Assembly (NCBI RefSeq): GCF_019097595.1
Contig: NC_080719.1
Location: 17,076,001-17,140,000, forward strand
Direction of reading: 5' to 3'
Length of the DNA stretch: 64,000 nt
Source: Hemibagrus wyckioides
Taxonomy: Eukaryota > Chordata > Actinopteri > Siluriformes > Bagridae
The translations under genes and the position numbers were made by a program. This document shows, piece after piece, positions 11,763 through 64,000 of the stretch; position 1 is the first letter of the stretch, and each line of letters starts with the position of its first letter. The notes below the pieces were generated by a model. It was not told the DNA's origin. It saw only the letters and a list, made by a program, of their open reading frames with translations, and searched no databases.

Positions 11763-12987
11763 AAAGAAGTGAAAAATCAGGCAAATGTCTGTGTTTGATG
11801 TCAATCAAAATATCTCGCCGTTATCTACACCATGACATCAGAGTAATAAACCAGTAATCATGCAGGTTTAGAGACAGGAACAACTTTCAGGGGAAGCGCT
11901 GTTTGATTTAGGTAGTAAAATCAAGCCTGTCCAGCTCTGGAGTGCTTCTTGTGCTTGTAAGAGTGGCACTTGGCTTAAGGGTTTCTTTGAGTTTAGCAAT
12001 GCCACTGGGTCATGCTTCTCAAAGCTCACATAAAAGGTACAAAAAGTATTTGGCTTGTTGGTGAGCACTTCACTCCATGCCTTCACTCAGACTGGTGACT
12101 GAGAGCTACTGTATTCCATCCTCTTTCAGCTGTCAGGGTGCGGATAGTGAGAGCGACAGTTCTTTGGCGAAATCTCAACAGCTGCTCACTTGCCTCCTTT
12201 TCCTGAAGTGTAATGCTCAAAAACATTGCCACAGAATGATTATCTTAAGCAGGTTTACAAAGGATAAGAACTTTATAAAACTTTACAAAGGGAAGTACAT
12301 GGACGGAGACTGAGACTAGGGACTATACCAACCTAGTTTCTTTTTAAAGTGTGTTAATAAACAATGTGTGAGTTACTAGAGGCTAATAGACCTCATTTAT
12401 ATTGGTATATACAATATCTGATCTTTCTAAAGATTGTATGTTTTAAACGCAGGTGCTATTTTCCAGATTTATTACCACATCTCAGTGGAGGCTGCTGCAA
12501 ACACCTTTGCATAATAATACCTGGATTAAATCCCTGAAAGAGGAGTGTCACTAAATTATGAAAACATCATGAAAACACAATGTGACTAGCCTGCCAGATC
12601 TTCAGCGTTTATGCATGCAGCAAGTTTTGGCAAGCTACATGAGACATGAGAGTTATTTGTTTAGGGAAGAGTAATCAAGAGGCAAATAGAGCCTCCATTC
12701 CCCCCTTGGTAGATGATCTGTCAAGCCATCTCCTGCAGCTAGCTCCCCAACTGTTTCTACAAGCCATTAAAGCTGGCCTGTGATATGAGCTAGCCCAGAA
12801 CCGGAAATAAGATGGAGAGCTTATGATGTGACAAGGTTTCCTCCCTTTCATGTTCCCTGTACTTCTCACCACCCAAAAACCATCAGCAATTTAAAGTAAG
12901 GGACATTATCCAGTCATATAATAATTTTGCTAGTCTCTTCTGAAAGTTCTGTCACGCTCTTGAATGCAAGGGGTAAGAAAATGTACA
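11763..12987. other. Intergenic, nothing recognised
   Basis: No repeat or coding signal that I can name. Confidence 0.55.
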
Positions 12988-13520
12988 TACACCGATCAGG
13001 CATAACATTATGAGCACTGAGAGGTGAAGTGAATAACAATGATTATCTCCTCATCATCCTCATCAGTGGGTGGGATATATTAGGCAGCAAGTGAACATTC
13101 TGTCCTCAAAGTTGATGTGTTAGAAGCAGGAAAAATGGACAAGTGTAGGGTCCATTGAGCAAGTTTGACAAGGGCCAAATTGTGATGGCTAGACGACTGA
13201 TATGGCTAGATATCTCCAAAACTGTAGCTCTTGTGGGGTGTTCCCGGTCTGCAGTGGTCAATATCTATTAAAAGTGGTCCAAGGAACAGGGTCATGGGCA
13301 GCCAATTCTCATTGATGCATGTGGGGAGCGAAGGCTGCCCCATGTGATCTGATCCAACAGACAAGCTACTGTTGCTCAAATTGCTGAAGAAGTTAATGCT
13401 GGTTCTGATAGAAAGGTGTCAGAATACACAGTGCATGATGGGTCAGGGCTGTTTTGGCAGAAAAAGGGGGACCAACACAATATTAGGCAGGTGGTTATAA
13501 TGTTATGCCTGGTCAGTGTA
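12988..13520 (+). mobile_element. Tc1-like element with transposase N-terminal remnant
   Basis: Inverted ends TACACCGATCAGGCATAACA and (reverse) TACACTGACCAGGCATAACA, with TA at both ends. Positions 13212-13268 encode [19 protein letters not shown], the helix-turn-helix start of a Tc1-family transposase. The frame is interrupted and the catalytic part is absent, so it is non-autonomous. Confidence 0.87.
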
Positions 13521-14640
13521 CATACATACATACATACACACAATAATGTACAATAAGACAAAATATCATAAATGTGTTTTCATGGACGTGTGCACCATTT
13601 TCCTTCCTATTTCATATGTTTGTACATATATTAAGTCCATCATATCAACAGTACACTATTACACACAAACTCATTTGTACTTCTCTAGCTGACCAAGCCT
13701 TTCATACTACACAAGAAAGTACCTATTCTACACAGAGGATAATCCCAAGAGGAGTCATACAGAGAAGAGGAGAAGCAAAGGCTCGGAATATATTCAGGGC
13801 TAACAGCATTGAACAAGACCCAGAACCTATGGCACTAGTTAATGATATACATGGAATGATGGAGTGAACCGGAAATTGCGCTCAGAAGATGCACTAGAAT
13901 CCAGCAGAAGGAAAGCCTCCACTGGCGAGGAGAGGTTACATCTCGAGGTTGAGGAGATCACTCACAATCATCTCCCTGACAGCTTATCCAGGGGGAAGGC
14001 TATTTATTAGCTAGTTTATTATCATACCTATGAATAACCAAGCCTTTATGCAACACTTGTGAAGTCCAGGTTTTCACTCGTGACGTTGCTGACCTTTAAC
14101 TCTGCACGTCCCACAGCCTGGTTTTGACTCTGCTTTGTTCTGATTTCCAATTCTGTCCCTGCCCGCTTTAGTCTGTTGGCTGATTGTCTCACTTTGTGTC
14201 TGCATTATGGTTTTGAGGTTGCTTTGCCTTTTCAGCTTGTCTGCCTCAGTCAAAGAAAAAAACCCAAACAAACCTGCATTTGCATCCAGCTTTGTCTCTG
14301 TCTGAAATAGACCAAATAGACTACCAAACAACATTAGCAATGCACTAAGAAATAGGAATAATGGTAAACAGATCAATTAATTAATTTAGTTGTTAACCAT
14401 GGTTAATGTAATAGGAATAATACATTAATACACAATTTAGTTATTTCAGGTGTAAATTAAGAAGACAATATGACTACACATCTTCATTAAATAGCTGATA
14501 TAGTTCATGAGTAAATGATTTAGGTATTTTTTTATTTTTTCCATAAAAATAAATCTGTTTGTGTTATTGTTCTCTGTCGTCTCTTAACTTTCACCGCTTT
14601 TTGGAGACAGTTCTAGAAGAATACAAGTTTGTGAAATCAA
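13521..14640. other. Intergenic, nothing recognised
   Basis: No supported gene or element. A short run of CATA repeats follows the Tc1 element at 13518-13540. Confidence 0.55.
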
Positions 14641-14840
14641 TCATTCATTCTTCAGTAATACCTTTTTCCTGGTCATGGTGGATCTGGAGCCTATCCCAGG
14701 AACACTGGGTGGGAATACATCCTGGATGGAATGCCATTCCATTGCTGGGCACCATGCATACACACATTAACACCTAAGGGCTAATCCATCTACTCACATG
14801 TTTTTGTTGGTGGGAGAAAACCCACATGGATCGAGTGTGG
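14641..14840 (+). mobile_element. Mermaid-like SINE fragment
   Basis: Shows the typical TCATTCATTCTTCAGTAA start, GGTGGATCTGGAGCCTATCC and ATACATCCTGGATGGAATGCC, then the GGTGGGAGAAAACCCAC segment, in the antisense-of-head orientation common for this family. It is directly followed by two fragments of a different SINE. Confidence 0.75.
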
Positions 14841-15108
14841 GGCTTGAACCTTGATTATCTGATCAACACCCCAGAGACTTAACCACTTGAGCTACCACCG
14901 CCAGCCAAAACTTGAAATTCTTTCTTCAAATATCCCATCCTTGAAGGGTTGGGGTTAGAGCACAGGGTCAGCTGGAGTGGAAGGGGGGGGTGTTTGTTGA
15001 TGTCCTTGCTCAAGGGCCCAGCGGTGGCAGCTTGGTGGTGCTGGGGCTTGATCCCAGATCATCTGATCAACAACCTAGAGCCTTGAGCTACCATCTCCCT
15101 ACTGCCAT
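14841..15108 (-). mobile_element. Two head-to-tail fragments of a tRNA-derived SINE
   Basis: 14841-14905 is the 5' end of one - strand copy (GGGGCTTGAACC...CCACTTGAGCTACCACC). 14909-15108 is a second - strand copy (ATCCCATCC, GGTCAGC, CTTGCTCAAGGGCCCA). This is the same family, and the same head-to-tail order, as the 203-bp tandem array at 32181-32786. Confidence 0.7.
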
Positions 15109-15174
15109 AAAGCATTGAGGCTAGGATATCAGGGACAACAATACAAAAAGAAAGCAGTAAGAAGCTCAGCAGCA

Positions 15175-15195
15175 GTAGTAGTAGTAGTAGTAGTA
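15175..15195. repeat. (AGT)n microsatellite
   Basis: About seven AGT units. Confidence 0.9.
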
Positions 15196-17168
15196 GTGTA
15201 GTTGGAGTCAACATTTTTGTCACTGGTGAAAACTGAAATATACTTCATTTAGTCCCTGACATTAATCAAAGTGATGTGAAGACCAGACTGCAACAAAACT
15301 GTGGTGTAATAATCAGAATATGAATTGATGCTTTATGTAACTCGTAAAGTAGTTGAAGAAGTTGTTCATTTATATAGCTGGATCCTGTGTGATGCCCTGA
15401 CACCAGTTTCTTCGGGTTCTGGCTCACGAGGTGGAAAAGAAAGCTTTAACACTCCTGGATTTGCTTTACAAATACATGTTCGTATGGATTTATGTCTATG
15501 TAGACAATAAAGTATGGACATCAGAGAGTACGAGTTGTTTCTGGGTGAGAGCGGACATGTTTTCTGGGGGAAACTTCTTTGAACATTTAGTCCCTTGTTG
15601 TAGTTTAATGCTGAGGAAAGAATAAGCGTGGGAATATTCCGGCTCTATTCCTAATAAACAGGTTCTCAAAGGGCTCACGCTTGCTTTTCCTGCAGGTGCA
15701 GGTTTTGATTGAGCTCGGCAGGAGGTGAAAGGATTACGCAGGTCTCCGCACGTTAGAGAAAGTGCTTCGGAATAACAATTACACAGGTCAAGGGAAGCAC
15801 AATGTCTCTCTTTTTTTCTACATATTCATGATATGATGATATTCTAGCGGTGCAACAGATTCCTTCTACTATGTCCAATTAAAATTCACAGAGATTTGTT
15901 TTTACAATAGCATTAAACCAACAGTATTGAAAGCATTGATATGCCATACTACAGCTTAGCAGAATCTGTAGATAATGTTCAGTGTTTATGGTTACAGGGT
16001 AGAGTCAATGGGCTTGTTCTTCATTTATTTCTTCCATTTATGTTTATTCATTTAGCAGATGTTTTTATACAAAGCAAATTACAAGTGAGTTGAGATTTAT
16101 ATTGTAATATCAACATTTTAATCATATGGAAGATGCATGCATTTCCAATCTCACCGGCTTTACTCTACTCTTATGAAAAATGTTACCAACGCCAAGGTTT
16201 TAGTGCATATACGGCTAAATCTCTGCTTGCACACGACAGCTTCTGGTTGTTGGTGAAGTTGTATATATTTAGGACTGAAGCAGACACTTCATTTCACACT
16301 ATAGGTCTCATAGGAGACAACAAATCCTGTGCTTTAAATCCACCAGGCAAGTCCCCATATGGACACAAGGTGGTGCTTCCTAACAAAGTATTGCAATTCA
16401 GAATCTGAAACATTTTATTCACCGAAAGTGCTCTGTATGCATTTATTTGACATATAACACGAGTGCCAATATAAAGCATGTGATATAACCCTTTCACATA
16501 AATAAAATATACAACTATACAAAATGATTCCGTCTAAAACTGGAAACTGTTCAGCGCCAGTGTAATGATGCTGAAAATAGTCTATTGCACAGTAAAACAA
16601 GCCTGTTGTACAATGTGAGTATTTTTAGAGGCTGAAAAGTTTACGAAAGTGTGTGTAAAAGTGTTTTGCAAGACTGGAAGAAAGTGTGAAAATGGTTACT
16701 GCTGAGGTTTTTGCCCCACTTTTTTTTTTTTTTTTTTTTGAGCGTAGATATATTTACTTTGCACTCCAGGGAACAGGGAGCTGAACACATGACAACAAAG
16801 TGGTATTGCATCTGTTATTATGCCTGTTTTACTAGGGGAAGGGGGTTGGTGTTTGGGAGGAGAGATTTGGGATCTGTTAATGAAGTTGAAAGTGCAGGTA
16901 CCTTTCTGTACCTGGTCTGTTGTCGAGTGCTATTCTTGGTTGAACTGATATTTATTATTTTAAAACAGTATTCTTTACAGGAAACAGTATTCTTTACAGG
17001 GAGGTTTGGGTGAATTTGAGAATGTTGCTTTTGCATTTACGGTTGTGTTGGTAGTTGTGAGTATAAGCGGTTTTAAGTACAGTTAAATACTATCTGATGC
17101 AAAAATGACTCATTCACAGAGGATAAGCTTCTCCTGCTGTTTCTGGATTCTGTTCTATCACTGGGCAT
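15196..17168. other. Intergenic, nothing beyond a repeat scrap and poly-T
   Basis: Poly-T at 16721-16739 and the repeat scrap at 16025-16110 are the only items. No coding exon recognised. Confidence 0.55.
16025..16110 (+). mobile_element. Short fragment of a dispersed fish repeat
   Basis: CATTTAGCAGATGTTTTTATACAAAG corresponds to the 'CATTT.GCAGACGCCCTTATCCAGAG' head of the repeat at 25604-25800 and 27873-28053. Only the first 80 bp or so remain. Confidence 0.5.
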
Positions 17169-17224
17169 GCACACACACAGACACAGACACACACACACAC
17201 ACACACACAGAAACACACACACAC
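17169..17224. repeat. (CA)n microsatellite, interrupted
   Basis: CA runs with GA interruptions, just before the SINE scrap at 17236. Confidence 0.93.
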
Positions 17225-17235
17225 TCATTTGAACC

Positions 17236-17390
17236 AAGCATAGTCAGTCAACCTACTTTCATGTTTTAGGGAAGTGGAAAGAAACCAGAGAACCCAGAGG
17301 AAACCCACAAAAACACTGGGAGCACATGCACAGAAACTCCATCCTGAACGTAACCTGAGCTCAGGATCAAACTGCGTAAAAGAAAGCAAC
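17236..17390 (+). mobile_element. Mermaid-like SINE fragment
   Basis: CCAGAGAACCCAGAGGAAAC, GAGCACATGCACAGAAACTCC and CTGAGCTCAGGATCAAAC are hallmark blocks of this SINE. It lies about 500 bp upstream of the first PACS exon. Confidence 0.7.
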
Positions 17391-17649
17391 ACTTTTTTAA
17401 GTAATAGAGCTTCTTAAGTACTGTACAGTCCATTTCGATTCTGTTCTGTTCTTCTAGGTGTGTCCTTTTCAGATGGAGCACAAGAATACTCCATCTGACC
17501 TCATTAAATCCCAAACTGCACATTTAGCTGTTTCCGTAATGGATGTGACTCACATCAGGACATGCCCCTGACAGGTTATGATGGAGTGAATGTTACTGGG
17601 TGTGTTAGCAGGGCTCCTTCAGGACCAGGTCTGGGAACACATGGCCTTC

Positions 17650-17911
17650 TTAAAAGGTGAATGAATGTGAATGTGGCTCCCCCTAGCGGTCACGATGGGG
17701 AAAAAAAATCAAACCCGCTTCACATTTTTCTCTTGCATGAAGCTCCGCCTTCACTGTCGCTGAAGATAATCAGTGTGTAAGTGTGGATCCGTGTCCGAGA
17801 TGATTCTTCAACCTGGGGGTTAGAAAGCGAGCGTGAGACAGCTAAGCGATCCCTGAGAGAGGGAGACAGAGACAGACCGGACACAGCTCGAGCCACGAGC
17901 CGGGAGAGGCG
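17650..17911 (+). promoter_or_regulatory. Probable promoter and 5' UTR of the PACS gene
   Basis: Base composition changes from AT-rich to CpG-rich just before the first ATG and stays so through exon 1 (to about 18180), as in a CpG-island promoter. A GC-box-like GCTCCGCCT lies near 17740 and a GAGA-rich tract near 17855. No TATA box stands out. The transcription start cannot be fixed from sequence. Confidence 0.55.
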
Positions 17912-62444
<44,533 letters not shown>

Positions 62445-64000
62445 GTGAGCGCTTTTCTTCTCTCTTGAGCCCTTCACGCAGCAGAATGCACAGAATGCAG
62501 GAAACTGCTACACCAGCCGTTTTTACACAACCCTCCTGTACTCTTTATACCAACACTGAATCGTCCCAGATATCAAATAAAAACTTATTTGATACTAGAA
62601 AAAAATCAAACCAAAGATACGGGATCTCATGAGATTGATCTAGTATATGATGTAATAACAGGAGTGTATGTTCCAAGGAGAAGACAGATTGCCACAATAT
62701 GCGTTCACCGCAGTTTAATAGTCTCCGTCGCCTTGTTCTTGCTTTACCTTTGTTCTTGACCGGTAGCATGCGGTCAAGTGGTCAAGCCATAATCAAATAA
62801 GAAGGGTCAAATAATCAGTATTGTTCTGTTTGCCAGAGTCAGCACAAACGGTTGGCTGAATGTTTGATGCATATGGTACGCTACACTGGAAACACTTCAG
62901 GAGTTTGGAAGTCGTCATCTGATTGGTTGGATTCTGCAGGAGACGTGTGTGTGGTGGTTTTTAACAGTCTGCCTGGTAACAAAGCCACCGTGACGCTCTA
63001 CTTCCCTCATGGAAGAAGGAAGCAGTTTTACAAATGTGACAATGAGCGCTTATGAGGATTAGCTAAACACTGGATTTTCCAAATTTTATCCTTTCACGAT
63101 ATACACTCATTCATTCATATGACGCTTTTAAATGGACGATCTATGGTTACACGCTGGTCTGTTTGTTTTTTTTTAAATCAACTTTTTCACATTTTCATGC
63201 TTCTAAACATGATGCAGAACAAAACAAATTGTGATTGGTTGCTTTGCTTGAGAGAGAGAGAGCGAGAGAGAGAGAGATAGAAAGAGAAAGAGAGAGAGAT
63301 AGAGAGATTACTTGTCAGTACTTGTCAGCATCTTGGGCCAGTAAAAACTGCGATGGAGTTCAGAGCGTCTGCCGTCAATCTGGCTACGTCAGACTACTGT
63401 AACATTAACTTCGCATTTTGGCTTGTATTATCTCTGAGTCGTGGAGGAAGTGGCCTAGATATTTCAGGCCACCAGAGCCACAGCCTCAGTGCTATACTAG
63501 ACCACATAATGCACTCAGCATTGGAGTCCAGTGGAGTTTAAATCAGTGCTGCTATACCAGTGGGAGGGACGCATCACAGTATTGCGGTATTACCATGTCC
63601 TGCAGGAAGCATGGGCTAGCTCTCCCCTTGCTTGGATTTGTAGCTATCATGTAATAGGGCAAGGTCTAGATAATGGCTTAACAATTTAATAACAACTACA
63701 GTATACTGAGAGAAAACTTTGGGGGGGGAAGAGTTATTCCCTCCTGGGAATAAAGCTGTCTAAAAGCATCCTCTCAGCTCGAAAAAAAAATGTTTATTTG
63801 GTGTTTCTTCTTGTTGCCTAAGAAACACAACAATAATAATAATAATAGTAAATAATCATTTTAAAATTAAATTTAAGTCATAGGCTCTTTAGAAAAAAAG
63901 ATAAAGATAAATATTTCAAATCATTGTACTTATCGATCATGCTGCTTTCAGAAGCTAAAGCTAGTGTTTAGAAAAAAAGTATTTAGAGTCTACAGCTTAA
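62445..64000 (+). other. PACS intron 8 (incomplete)
   Basis: Begins with donor GTGAGC. No further PACS exon is seen before the window ends. A 67-codon open frame at 62852-63055 resembles nothing known. Confidence 0.65.
63248..63307. repeat. (GA)n microsatellite, interrupted
   Basis: Purine tract of GAGA with C and T interruptions. Confidence 0.92.

Noticed and set aside
62852..63055. 67-codon open frame considered as PACS exon 9
   Set aside because: It does not resemble the segment that follows KVSDE in PACS proteins and lacks a fitting acceptor and donor.

Overview
The window is eukaryotic nuclear DNA from a ray-finned (teleost) fish. The evidence is one vertebrate-type gene split by GT-AG introns, set in AT-leaning DNA packed with fish-type Tc1/mariner remnants, tRNA-derived SINEs, a LINE fragment and very long di- and tetranucleotide microsatellites. 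The repeat mix (Mermaid-like SINEs, GATA/GACA blocks, several Tc1 types) would fit a catfish-like genome, but that is inference. I see no operon, CRISPR array, phage or other prokaryotic feature.

The only protein-coding gene I can support is a PACS gene (phosphofurin acidic cluster sorting protein) on the + strand. Eight coding exons lie at 17912-18144, 48161-48248, 54758-54847, 55377-55502, 57353-57515, 58845-58936, 59608-59691 and 62385-62444. They join in phase without a stop into 312 codons, and the gene runs off the right edge. The encoded part is the N-terminal low-complexity region, the furin/cargo-binding region and the acidic autoregulatory segment. Residues specific to PACS1 and to PACS2 are mixed, but the acidic and basic tail of this region (exons 6-7) favours pacs2. 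Intron 1 is about 30 kb and holds most of the mobile DNA.

Left of the gene (1-17.6 kb) I find no confident coding sequence. A GC-rich block at 2414-2900 with two CCACGTGG E-boxes and two opposed CCAAT boxes at 3310-3408 looks like the promoter and first non-coding exon of another gene, probably on the - strand. The rest holds a dead LINE (5955-6640), SINEs, two Tc1-type non-autonomous elements (11074-11585, 12988-13520) and microsatellites.

Intron 1 (18145-48160) contains a back-to-back Tc1 pair (24236-25055), a SINE interrupted by an inverted copy of its own family that is amplified as three 203-bp tandem units (32009-32882), a degraded Tc1 (about 36540-37012), a CTAG-rich degenerate array (43340-43760) and a 47-bp minisatellite carrying octamer motifs (45236-45656). 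Intron 2 holds a TIR-flanked internally deleted Tc1 (49081-49463), a probable solo LTR (50405-50760) and an unclassified block (53195-54112). No new biological system is evident; the most unusual objects are the repeat architectures and the promoter-like block.
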